The position numbers were made by a program, and so were the translations under genes. From an uncultured Bacteroidia bacterium (GTDB lineage: Bacteria > Bacteroidota > Bacteroidia > Bacteroidales > F082), in the NCBI GenBank assembly GCA_902774295.1, contig CACYHP010000007.1, forward strand, positions 1-56,776: 56,776 nt of DNA, in the 5' to 3' direction. Of the stretch, positions 32,472 to 40,711 are shown in pieces. The notes below the pieces were generated by a model. It was not told the origin of the DNA, made no database searches, and worked only from the letters and a program-made list of their open reading frames with translations. The stretch's first letter is position 1, and each line of letters starts with the position of its first letter.

Positions 32472-34742
32472 ATGGCAAAAAACAAGACGAAAAAGAAGAA
32501 GGATATCAAGGTCTATCTGATAGTGATCTGGACATTGTTCCTGTTGTTTGCACTATCGGTTTTCCTGCTTTTCCACGGCATAGTACACGAGTGGTTTGGC
32601 GAGATGCCCACCTTCGAAGAGCTTGAAAATCCTGAGACAAACCTCGCGACGGAGATCATCTCCGCCGACGGCAAGCTTCTTGGCACATATTACATCGAGA
32701 ACCGTTCCAATGTGAGCTATGCCGACATCGCCCCCGACCTCATCCACGCGCTCATCTCCATCGAAGACGTGAGATTCTATGAGCACAGCGGCATCGACAA
32801 GATAGCTTTGTTCAGGGTGGCGAAGGGCATCGCGACAGGCAACAGCGACCAGGGAGGCGGCAGCACCATCACGCAACAGCTGGCGAAAAACCTGTTCCCT
32901 CGCGGCGAGAACCTCAGCAAGAGCAAGCTCGTGATACGAAAGCTGCAGGAATGGGTGACGGCGACAAAGCTGGAATACAACTATTCGAAAGACGAAATCA
33001 TCGCCATGTACCTGAACACCGTGTTCTACGGACACAACGCATACGGTATCAAGAAGGCGACAGAGACGTTTTTCGGCAAGGAGCCCGATGAAATCACTAT
33101 GGAGGAAGCCGCTTTGCTGGCTGGCGTCGTCAACGCACCTTCAAAATTCAGCCCAAGACGGCATCCCGACAACGCGATAAACCGCCGTAATCTGGTGCTT
33201 AAACGCATGGAGACTAACGGCTACATCACCGAGGCGGAGTACGACTCCATATCTCAGATCCCAATAGACTTGTCGAATTTCGGCGTCCTCGACCACAACG
33301 CGGGACAGGCTACATATTTCCGCGAGTTTCTTAGAAGCGAGATGCACGAATGGGCAAAGACACATTTCAAACAAGACGGCACACCATATAACATCTACAA
33401 GGACGGCCTGCGCATATACACCACCATCGACTCAAGGATGCAGCAGTATGCCGAAGAGGCGGTGCGCGAACATCTCGCTTTAGACCTGCAGCCGGCGTTT
33501 TACGAACATTGGAAAGGCGACCCGAAAGCGCCATTTGTCCTGAAAGACGAAGAAGAAGTCGAAAAAATCATGATGCTTTCGATGAAACGCTCGGAGCGTT
33601 ACCGTGTGCTGAAGAAAGCAGGCTGGCCTATGGACTCCATCATCGCCAACTTCAACGAGCCTACCGAGATGAGGCTGTTCTCGTGGGACGGCCCTATCGA
33701 CACCGTCTTAAGTCCAATGGACTCAATAAGATACAGCAAGTTCTTCCTGCAGTCGGCTTTGATGTCGGTGGAAACAGGTACAGGTCATGTGAAAGCCTAC
33801 GTGGGCGGCGATGACTTCCGTTTCTTCCAGTATGACCACGTGACACAGGCAAAACGACAGGTCGGCTCAACGTTCAAGCCGTTCCTCTACGCTCTTGCGA
33901 TGCAGGAAGGCGAATACACACCGTGTACCAAGGTACCTAACATCAGCTACAGCATACAGCTTCCCGACGGGAAGTTCTGGGAGCCAAAAGACTCAGGCAA
34001 AACCAAATTCGGTGAGGAAGTCACTTTGAGATGGGCGTTGGCACATTCCAACAACCGCATCTCGGCTTATCTGATGAAACGTTTCGGACCTGAAGCCACC
34101 ATACAGATGGCTCGCAGGATGGGCGTGACATCCGACATCCCGGCAGTGCCTTCTATCTGCTTGGGCGTATGCGACCTCTCGCTTTACGAGATGGTGGGTG
34201 CCATGAGCACCTTCGCAAACAAAGGCGTTTATGTGAAGCCTATTTTCATTACAAAGATTGAAGATAAGAACGGCAACGTCATCGAGACGTTCAAAGCCGA
34301 GCAGCACGAGGCAATGGACGAGGTGACAGCTTATAAGATGATAGAGTTGATGAAAGGCGTTGTTTATGAAGGCACTGGCGTCCGTTTGAGATATAAATAC
34401 GGATTACGCAACCCTATCGCAGGCAAAACCGGTACCACACAAAACCAGAGCGACGGATGGTTTATGGGCATCACCCCGGACCTCACCACCGGCATCTGGA
34501 CGGGCGCTGAAGACCGCTCGGTGCATTTCAAGACGATAACGCTCGGACAAGGTTCCAATATGGCACTCCCAATCTGGGCTTTATATATGAAGAAGGTGTA
34601 CTCCGACCCGACACTGCACATCAGCCAGGGTGACTTCCAGAAGCCGCTTTCGAATGTCGATCTGGAATTCGACTGCGATAAATACGAGGAAGAACAGAAT
34701 GCGGCAGCAGCACCAGAAGAGAGCGAAGAGGACGAATTTTAA
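32472..34742 (+). CDS. Class A penicillin-binding protein 1A
   Basis: A 756-residue bifunctional peptidoglycan synthase anchored by one amino-terminal helix (~13-35). The GT51 glycosyltransferase domain (~55-235) contains EDVRFYEHSGID and GGSTITQQLAKNL. The transpeptidase domain contains the active serine in GSTFKPFLYA (~473), the SNN triad in AHSNNRISAYL and the KTGTTQNQSDGW motif (~653). The acidic C-terminal tail (EESEEDEF) is typical of Bacteroidota. A GTCATTTCGA element follows. Confidence 0.95.
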   Translation: MAKNKTKKKKDIKVYLIVIWTLFLLFALSVFLLFHGIVHEWFGEMPTFEELENPETNLATEIISADGKLLGTYYIENRSNVSYADIAPDLIHALISIEDVRFYEHSGIDKIALFRVAKGIATGNSDQGGGSTITQQLAKNLFPRGENLSKSKLVIRKLQEWVTATKLEYNYSKDEIIAMYLNTVFYGHNAYGIKKATETFFGKEPDEITMEEAALLAGVVNAPSKFSPRRHPDNAINRRNLVLKRMETNGYITEAEYDSISQIPIDLSNFGVLDHNAGQATYFREFLRSEMHEWAKTHFKQDGTPYNIYKDGLRIYTTIDSRMQQYAEEAVREHLALDLQPAFYEHWKGDPKAPFVLKDEEEVEKIMMLSMKRSERYRVLKKAGWPMDSIIANFNEPTEMRLFSWDGPIDTVLSPMDSIRYSKFFLQSALMSVETGTGHVKAYVGGDDFRFFQYDHVTQAKRQVGSTFKPFLYALAMQEGEYTPCTKVPNISYSIQLPDGKFWEPKDSGKTKFGEEVTLRWALAHSNNRISAYLMKRFGPEATIQMARRMGVTSDIPAVPSICLGVCDLSLYEMVGAMSTFANKGVYVKPIFITKIEDKNGNVIETFKAEQHEAMDEVTAYKMIELMKGVVYEGTGVRLRYKYGLRNPIAGKTGTTQNQSDGWFMGITPDLTTGIWTGAEDRSVHFKTITLGQGSNMALPIWALYMKKVYSDPTLHISQGDFQKPLSNVDLEFDCDKYEEEQNAAAAPEESEEDEF

Positions 34743-34752
34743 TATACAACCC

Positions 34753-34834
34753 GTCATTTCGAGCGAAACGGAGTGAAGTCGAGAAATCTCCGACAATTGA
34801 AAGGATGAGATTTCTCCACTTCGGTCGAAATGAC
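34753..34834. repeat. GTCATTTCGA palindromic element
   Basis: Complete copy between the PBP1A gene and obg: it starts gtcatttcgagcgaaacg and ends cttcggtcgaaatgac, with inner arms gagaaatctcc and gagatttctc. It ends 14 bp before the obg ATG. Confidence 0.85.
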
Positions 34835-34848
34835 GAAAACAATGAATT

Positions 34849-35841
34849 ATGGCAAACTCAAATTTTGTTGACTACGTAAAGATATTCTGTCGTTCGGGCA
34901 AGGGCGGCAACGGCGCTATGCATTTCAACCATGCGAAATATGTGCCTAAGGGCGGTCCTGACGGCGGCGACGGCGGCAAGGGTGGCGATGTCATCCTCAA
35001 AGGCAACGCCCAGCTGTGGACGCTGCTGCACCTGCGCTACACCAAACACCTCTTTGCCGGCGACGGCGAATCGGGAGGCGCTAACCAGCGCACTGGCGCT
35101 CAAGGGAATAACGTCATCATCGAGGTGCCGCTGGGCGCTGTGGCATACGACGCAGAGACCAACGAACATCTCGGCGAGGTGACAGAAGACGGACAGGAAA
35201 TCGTCATCATGAAAGGCGGACGCGGCGGAAAAGGCAACACCTTCTTCAAGACTGCCACCATGCAGGCGCCGAAGTTCTCACAGCCCGGCGAGCCATCAGA
35301 AGAACGCTGGATCATCATCGAACTGAAACTTCTGGCAGATGTCGGCCTCGTAGGCTTCCCAAATGCAGGAAAATCAACCCTGTTATCCGTCGTATCAGCA
35401 GCAAAACCTGAGATTGCCGACTATCCGTTCACCACACTGACACCAAACCTCGGAATAGTGCCATATTATGACTTCAAATCGTTCATCATGGCCGACATCC
35501 CTGGCATCATCGAAGGCGCATCGGAAGGTAAGGGATTGGGAATCAGATTCTTACGTCATATAGAAAGAAACTCAATACTGCTGTTCCTCGTCGCAGCCGA
35601 CAGCCCCGATGTGAAAGAAGCTTACGACGTTTTATTGAACGAATTGAAAAAATATAATCCGGAGTTGCTGGATAAAAAACGTATCCTCGCCGTCAGCAAG
35701 TGCGACCTGATTGACGAAGACACTAAGAAAGACATCAAGAAACACCTCCCGAAAAAGGTGCCGCACCTCTTCATCAGCTCGGCAACCGGCGAAGGGATTA
35801 AAGAGTTGAAGGACCTTATATGGCTTTCACTTAGTGAATGA
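34849..35841 (+). CDS. obg: Obg GTPase (CgtA)
   Basis: A 330-residue ribosome-assembly GTPase. The amino-terminal Obg fold (1-158) is glycine-rich (GGPDGGDGGKGGDVILKGN, KGGRGGKGNTFFK). The G domain follows: G1 GFPNAGKST (~167), G3 DIPGIIEGA (~214), G4 SKCD (~283) and G5 SSATGEGI. It lacks the C-terminal OCT domain of Bacillus and E. coli Obg, as is usual in Bacteroidota. The GTCATTTCGA element lies in its leader region, so its promoter could be within or upstream of PBP1A. Confidence 0.96.
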   Translation: MANSNFVDYVKIFCRSGKGGNGAMHFNHAKYVPKGGPDGGDGGKGGDVILKGNAQLWTLLHLRYTKHLFAGDGESGGANQRTGAQGNNVIIEVPLGAVAYDAETNEHLGEVTEDGQEIVIMKGGRGGKGNTFFKTATMQAPKFSQPGEPSEERWIIIELKLLADVGLVGFPNAGKSTLLSVVSAAKPEIADYPFTTLTPNLGIVPYYDFKSFIMADIPGIIEGASEGKGLGIRFLRHIERNSILLFLVAADSPDVKEAYDVLLNELKKYNPELLDKKRILAVSKCDLIDEDTKKDIKKHLPKKVPHLFISSATGEGIKELKDLIWLSLSE

Positions 35842-35855
35842 CTTGTCATTTCGAC

Positions 35856-36074
35856 TGACTAGGTTAAGAGTTTAGAGTTAAGAGTTAAGAGTTGAGAGTT
35901 GAGAGTTAAGAGTTAAAAGATAAAAGAGAGATTTTAGGATTATTTAGGAAGAACATTTTGAATGATTTTTTAAATAGATTTTTTTAAGATTTTGAGCCGA
36001 AGGCGACCGAATGAGTTACATTTTGAATGATTTTTAATTAGATTTTGTAAGATTTTGAGCCGTAAGGCGACCCG
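35856..36074 (+). repeat. Heptamer array plus two GAGCC-GGCGACC leader repeats
   Basis: 35860-35923 is an array of GAGTTAA/GAGTTGA heptamers. It is followed by a full leader repeat (35924-36013) and a shorter one (36018-36074), the last ending 4 bp before the ATG of the PAP2 gene. A partial GTCATTTCGA motif is at about 35844-35858. No gene lies in the 235-bp gap. Confidence 0.75.
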
Positions 36075-36077
36075 ATT

Positions 36078-36629
36078 ATGTTAAACGACCTCGATCATCA
36101 GCTTTTTCTGTTTCTCAACGGTTTGCACGTTGGGTGGCTCGACCCTGTGATGACGTTCATCTCATCGGAGCTGGGCTGGGTGCCGTTTTATGCGGTGCTG
36201 GTGTTCCTCGTTTTTTACAAATACAAATGGAAAGGCTTGTGGATTCTCCTCGGCGTGGTTGTTGCAATCACATTATCCGACCAGATCGCGTCGCATGTCT
36301 TCAAGCCTATGGTCATGCGACTCAGGCCGTGTCACGACCCGTTGACAAAAGACCTTGTGTATCTGCCTGACGGTCACTGCGGCGGATTGTACGGCTTCAT
36401 GTCGTCGCATGCCTCCAACACCTTCGCTTTGGCGTCGCTTATCTACATGACGATGAAAAAGCATTACAGCAAAATCGGCTGGCTGATGTTCCCTTGGGCA
36501 GCGGTGGTTTCTTACAGCAGGATTTACATGGGAGCGCACTTCCCCGGCGATGTGATTTGCGGGGCAGCGTTGGGATTGATATTGGGATTTGTAATCGGTT
36601 TTCTAACGAAAAAATACCTGCTAAAATAA
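36078..36629 (+). CDS. PAP2-superfamily membrane phosphatase
   Basis: A 183-residue inner-membrane phosphatase, probably acting on undecaprenyl pyrophosphate or phosphatidylglycerol phosphate. The three PAP2 signature motifs are KPMVMRLRPC (~77), SSHASNTFA with the catalytic His (~111) and SRIYMGAHFPGDVICG with the second His (~150). Five or six hydrophobic helices surround them. Its leader consists of two GAGCC-GGCGACC repeats with only 4 bp before the ATG. Confidence 0.93.
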   Translation: MLNDLDHQLFLFLNGLHVGWLDPVMTFISSELGWVPFYAVLVFLVFYKYKWKGLWILLGVVVAITLSDQIASHVFKPMVMRLRPCHDPLTKDLVYLPDGHCGGLYGFMSSHASNTFALASLIYMTMKKHYSKIGWLMFPWAAVVSYSRIYMGAHFPGDVICGAALGLILGFVIGFLTKKYLLK

Positions 36630-36634
36630 TTACC

Positions 36635-36692
36635 CACGCAGAAATAGCAGATATGGCAGAATTTTTTCTGCTGTTTTTTCAATTTCTGCGTG
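36635..36692. terminator. Bidirectional terminator between convergent genes
   Basis: Outer arms CACGCAGAAAT (36635-36645) and its complement (36682-36692), with an inner hairpin GCAGAA/TTCTGC and T-runs, between the PAP2 gene and the HsdR_N gene. Confidence 0.7.
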
Positions 36693-36696
36693 AGAT

Positions 36697-37107
36697 TTAA
36701 AATGGGAACTCCGAGATAGCCTCGAGTTTACCGTTTTCCACTTTATAGCAAAACATCGTCTTACCGTTAGTCAAGGTGAGATATTTCACTTTCAGGCCGG
36801 AGTAATATCTTATCGCTTGGTCTAAAACTTTTTCGGTTATTGGTACTGTCTCCGCTTTGCATTCCACTATCATCTGCGGCTCGCCGAGGTTGTTGAAAAC
36901 CACGATGTCGGCACGCTTCGGGAGGTTATTGACTTTGATGGAATATTCCACCGCCACAAGTCCGGCAGGCACTTTTCGTGTCTCCACGAGGTAATTGAGC
37001 ATTTTCTGACGCACCTGCTCCTCAGGCGTCAAAGAAACCCATTGTCTCCGCAAAGGGTCGAAGACAACCACTTTTTCATCAACTAGAGATGTTTTAAACC
37101 ATTCCAT
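36697..37107 (-). CDS. HsdR_N-type nuclease-fold protein
   Basis: A 136-residue single-domain protein with the amino-terminal domain of type I restriction R subunits (PD-(D/E)XK fold). ADIVVFNNLGEPQMIVECKA contains the catalytic D...ExK residues (~56-75), and the start WVSLTPEEQVRQKMLNYLV is typical. It has no helicase domain and no HsdM/HsdS genes are nearby, so it is not a type I system. Such stand-alone proteins are common in Bacteroidota; the role is unknown. It lies 12 bp downstream of the AAA/DUF4143 ATPase gene. Confidence 0.85.
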   Translation of the reverse strand: MEWFKTSLVDEKVVVFDPLRRQWVSLTPEEQVRQKMLNYLVETRKVPAGLVAVEYSIKVNNLPKRADIVVFNNLGEPQMIVECKAETVPITEKVLDQAIRYYSGLKVKYLTLTNGKTMFCYKVENGKLEAISEFPF

Positions 37108-37119
37108 GATGCAAGTCTA

Positions 37120-38244
37120 TTACAATCCAAAACATTGATAAAAATTATCTGGATTGATTGTTTTTACTATACTTTCAGGATAGGCCGAGGTGAAAGTGGA
37201 TGACACTCGCGACTTCTTTTTCGGATTCCATTTAAACTCATACGCTGTCAGTTTGCCGTCTTTCTCCTCTATATAGTCAATTTCTTGTTTTTGTGTCGTC
37301 CGCCAAAAGTATGTATTGCAATAATTTTGTGTGTAATGGTTGTATTTCCTTAATTCACTTATCATGAAATTCTCCCACAAAGGTCCTGCATCCTGACGTA
37401 ATTCCATATCTGAAAAGTTATTAATCAATGCATTACGGATGCCATTGTCACAGAAATAAATTTTACGGCCAAATTTTAATTCATTTCTCAAATTACGACT
37501 GTAAGATGGAAGTCTGAAAATGATTTTTGTTTGCTCAAGCAAATTTATGTATTTCTCAATAGTTCCTTTATCAATTTCGACAATTTGTGACAATTCATTA
37601 TAAGACACCTCACTTCCTATCTGATATGCCAAGGCTTTCATAAGTTTGACCAGTTTGTCTGGTTTTTTTATGCGTTCCCATTCTAAAATATCTTTGTAAA
37701 GATAACTATTTGTGAGCTGATTAAGGATTTCTTTCTCATCTCCAGGATTGCAAACAACATCAGGATACATGCCATAAACCAATCTTATTGGCAGTTTCTG
37801 TATTTCAGCAAACAACCCTATATCGTTAACCATTTCGTTGAAAGACAATGGGAAAAGCTCATATTCGAATTTTCTGCCAGTTAAAGGTTCGTTTATCTTA
37901 TTTGCCAACTCAAACGATGAACTACCGGTAACTACCAACTGGATACCAGGAAAGTTATCCGTTATTAGTTTCATCTTAATTCCAACATTTTCAATACGTT
38001 GCGCCTCATCTATCACGACAATTTTATTCTTTCCAATCATACTTCTGTATCGCTCTATTGTGACATTTGAGAAAAAGTCCCTAACTGGCAAATCGTCAGC
38101 ATTAAACCACAACATATCATTTTGTGTAGGAAAAATCTCCTTAAGTAACGTGGTTTTACCCACTTGTCTGGCTCCTATCAGCACAATCGCCTTTCCTTTA
38201 TACAACCGTTGTTTGATAACATCATGAAGTATGCGTTTTATCAT
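37120..38244 (-). CDS. AAA_14/DUF4143 ATPase
   Basis: A 374-residue ATPase. The AAA_14 domain has Walker A GARQVGKTTLL (~25), Walker B VVIDEAQRI (~83) and sensor VVTGSSSFELAN. A winged-helix segment (EVSYNELSQIVEIDKGTIEK) and a DUF4143 domain with C-terminal nuclease-like E-F-K residues (YEFKWN) follow. Members are abundant and mobile in Bacteroidota and may act with DNA; the function is not settled. I start at the ATG at 38244; the -7 box TATCTTTG lies 24-40 bp upstream. Confidence 0.88.
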   Translation of the reverse strand: MIKRILHDVIKQRLYKGKAIVLIGARQVGKTTLLKEIFPTQNDMLWFNADDLPVRDFFSNVTIERYRSMIGKNKIVVIDEAQRIENVGIKMKLITDNFPGIQLVVTGSSSFELANKINEPLTGRKFEYELFPLSFNEMVNDIGLFAEIQKLPIRLVYGMYPDVVCNPGDEKEILNQLTNSYLYKDILEWERIKKPDKLVKLMKALAYQIGSEVSYNELSQIVEIDKGTIEKYINLLEQTKIIFRLPSYSRNLRNELKFGRKIYFCDNGIRNALINNFSDMELRQDAGPLWENFMISELRKYNHYTQNYCNTYFWRTTQKQEIDYIEEKDGKLTAYEFKWNPKKKSRVSSTFTSAYPESIVKTINPDNFYQCFGL

Positions 38245-38369
38245 GTTTCTGTCATTTTTACGCTGCAAAGATAATAAATTTTTCTATCCAAATCGCCAAA
38301 AATTATAATATTTAGCGATTTGATTCTATAAAATTAAAGTGACTGACAAAAATATAGATTATCGGTTAC

Positions 38370-39014
38370 TTACATTTCCTCAAAAATCTCATCCAAAGTC
38401 CTCTGATCTGACTCGAAGCCGAGCTGGTTCTTGATTTTTTGTCGCCTTTTGAAGATGGCGCTTTCCGAAACACAATATATTTCAGCCAATTCAAGGGTAG
38501 AAAGCCCCGATTTCAACAGGCAGCAAAACTGAAAATCTTTGGCAGAAAGCCCGTGGCCATTCAAAAACTGGATGAATGAAGTGAAAATATCGGAGACAGC
38601 CTCGCAAAGCTCGTTAATCTCATGTTCTTCAACAACTTCAAGATTGGGTTTTCTGACCTTTGAGAAATAGCCTTTCTGACAAAACTTTTTATATATGTCC
38701 TTGTGTTTCAGCAGTTCATATCTCAACGAAGTATCCTGTTCGCTTTGTTTTGCTTTTCTATCGTTGCTGCGATATTTTTTCAAAATATATCTTACAACAA
38801 AAAACATGGTAATAGCTATCGCAAGCGCGACGCCCGACCACCAAAAAATGTGACTGTTATGGCTGTCGTTTTCTTCAGCCACTGTCACCTCATCTGGCAC
38901 AATTGCGATTCTATAAGTCGCATTGCCTGTCTCATGGTCAAAAGTAGCTGCAATTTCCACGGGATTATCTGCCAGATGATAAATCGGTCCTTTTCTGATA
39001 GTGTCAGTTTCCAT
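38370..39014 (-). CDS. Membrane-anchored helix-turn-helix regulator
   Basis: A 214-residue one-component regulator: a short amino-terminal segment (1-55, predicted outside), one transmembrane helix (~60-80, SGVALAIAITMFFVVRYIL), a linker, and a C-terminal HTH (GLSTLELAEIYCVSESAIFK, ~172-191) like those of Bacteroidota LuxR-type membrane regulators. I start at the ATG at 39014, since the -7 box TATTTTTG lies about 15 bp upstream. It is next to a cluster of small secreted and lipoprotein genes which it may control (inference). Confidence 0.75.
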   Translation of the reverse strand: METDTIRKGPIYHLADNPVEIAATFDHETGNATYRIAIVPDEVTVAEENDSHNSHIFWWSGVALAIAITMFFVVRYILKKYRSNDRKAKQSEQDTSLRYELLKHKDIYKKFCQKGYFSKVRKPNLEVVEEHEINELCEAVSDIFTSFIQFLNGHGLSAKDFQFCCLLKSGLSTLELAEIYCVSESAIFKRRQKIKNQLGFESDQRTLDEIFEEM

Positions 39015-39259
39015 GTTTTTTTTGCAAAAATAGCTATTTTTTTTGACCTTTTCCAGTAAGATTCCACTGTTTTGTCGCACCTCCAACCAATATTATTTGT
39101 AAATTATTGTTTTTCAATGATTTATAAAATAAAAATTTATGAAAATTCCAGTAATTTTCCAATACATTTCCATAGTTTTCAGAAAGAATTTAATCAATTT
39201 TACACTTGACAGCGGATGCCGAAAAGCTATTAGAGTAGGCGCAAATAAAATTAAAAGAA

Positions 39260-39604
39260 ATGTTAAAATTCAAGAAAAGCCTTTTGGCACTTACAGCATT
39301 AACCTTGTTGTCGGTTTATGTTTTTGCGAAAGACGACAACACCAATAAAGAGCCAGTTGCTCCAAAACAGACAGAGACACCAAGCACAGACTTTGATGCC
39401 CCTGGCACCTTAGTTTCTACATCTATGAACGCAAACGTTATTACCATCGTATGCCAAGGGAGCGAGGGGCTTTGTTTTACAATTCATGACAAAGAACTGA
39501 CAACATATAGCCGCACAGGAGCACCTGAGACTTATAATGTCACAAGCGTTACTCATGTCAGTGGAAAAGGAGATAACACGGAGTATATAATAGGTGTCGA
39601 ATAA
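39260..39604 (+). CDS. Small secreted protein
   Basis: A 114-residue exported protein: signal peptide (1-23, ending YVFAK), a Pro/Thr-rich linker, and a C-terminal part with two cysteines (VITIVCQGSEGLCFTI). The layout resembles the NVEALA-type small secreted proteins of Bacteroidales, but the name-giving motif is absent. The next gene begins 51 bp downstream. Function unknown. Confidence 0.65.
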   Translation: MLKFKKSLLALTALTLLSVYVFAKDDNTNKEPVAPKQTETPSTDFDAPGTLVSTSMNANVITIVCQGSEGLCFTIHDKELTTYSRTGAPETYNVTSVTHVSGKGDNTEYIIGVE

Positions 39605-39655
39605 CTAAAAAATTATAAAGCCAAACAATTTACTAACATTTAAAATTTTTACATT

Positions 39656-40636
39656 ATGAACAAGAAAATGAAATTCGTTGCCGTAGTGGCGACATTGCTC
39701 ATCGCAGCAGCAGGCGTAATCACATTTGAGGCTTGCAACAAGAAAAACGAAGTCGTTAACAACATCCCTGAGCTGAATGTCGCAGAGCTCTCAGACATGG
39801 ACAAGGAGATGATTCTCTTTGGCGAAAAAATGAAATCGGCGACAAAAGGCGGCGAAACCATGCAGCTGGATGAAGCTGTCAGAAACTTGAGTAACTACGA
39901 GAACTTCAAAATGTGTGACGCAAGCAGATATTCCGCAGATATGGAGCGTCTAACTATCGAGTCGGAAATACCTGTAACCAATGGTAATGTCTATTTGTCG
40001 GATATCAATGCCATCTACGAGTCAAACAGGAAACAAATCAAGGATAAGCTTGCATCTCTTGAAGGCGATGACAAGACCGTTTATTGTGTCTACAGCAGAA
40101 TTGACGAAAACAGCAAAGACGGTGAAGATGTAAGAGTTGTAACTGATGCGTATATTTTTAGAAGTCAACCTATTGGTTTTGGAATAGATATTAATGACAC
40201 TGATTACTGGTATTCTTGTTGCCTTGAAGGAAAATGTGGTCCATATTATGGACAAAATATTGGCGAGGATGCTGTTACCCGATTGGAAGATGTGGCTAAA
40301 TCTCAGATCTTAATACCAAGTTGTGTCGCTGGTTACAGAGTGTATTTGATTGATAAAGAGGTTGAATATGTTTACTCTAATGAATGGATTGATCCGAATA
40401 GTCCTAATGGTCATTATGGATTAATTGATTATGATTATGAAATCACTTGTTTGGATCCAACCGACATGGCATATTATAGGAACAATATTATTAGTAAGCT
40501 TACTGAATGGTCTACTCAACAAGCAACATCCCATAGAGTACTCACTAATGTTTTATATTTAGAGTTTGTTAGTTATTCCATTCTGTGGGCAGAATACGAT
40601 AGAGTTGAATGCACATGGGTCGGTCTCGAAAGGTAA
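39656..40636 (+). CDS. Putative lipoprotein of unknown function
   Basis: A 326-residue exported protein with a lipoprotein-like signal (1-27, lipobox-like TFEAC with Cys27, then NKKNE). No domain was recognised. The body is acidic and Tyr-rich with a CC pair (WYSCCLEGKCGPYYG). It ends in a strong terminator. Expression with the small secreted protein upstream is likely. Confidence 0.7.
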   Translation: MNKKMKFVAVVATLLIAAAGVITFEACNKKNEVVNNIPELNVAELSDMDKEMILFGEKMKSATKGGETMQLDEAVRNLSNYENFKMCDASRYSADMERLTIESEIPVTNGNVYLSDINAIYESNRKQIKDKLASLEGDDKTVYCVYSRIDENSKDGEDVRVVTDAYIFRSQPIGFGIDINDTDYWYSCCLEGKCGPYYGQNIGEDAVTRLEDVAKSQILIPSCVAGYRVYLIDKEVEYVYSNEWIDPNSPNGHYGLIDYDYEITCLDPTDMAYYRNNIISKLTEWSTQQATSHRVLTNVLYLEFVSYSILWAEYDRVECTWVGLER

Positions 40637-40639
40637 TGG

Positions 40640-40694
40640 AAAATGAGTGTGACTAAAAAGTAGTCACACTCATTTTGATTTTTTATTATCTTTG
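40640..40694 (+). terminator. Intrinsic terminator followed by a promoter
   Basis: Perfect 16-bp arms AAAATGAGTGTGACTA and complement around a 5-base loop (40640-40676), followed by GATTTTTTATT. The next promoter -7 box TATCTTTG is at 40687-40694, 17 bp before the ATG at 40712. Confidence 0.85.
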
Positions 40695-40711
40695 CAAAAA
40701 ATAATAATCCT

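Noticed and set aside
36697..38244. Type I restriction-modification system
   Set aside because: Only an HsdR_N domain protein and an unrelated ATPase are present; there is no helicase domain, methylase or specificity subunit.
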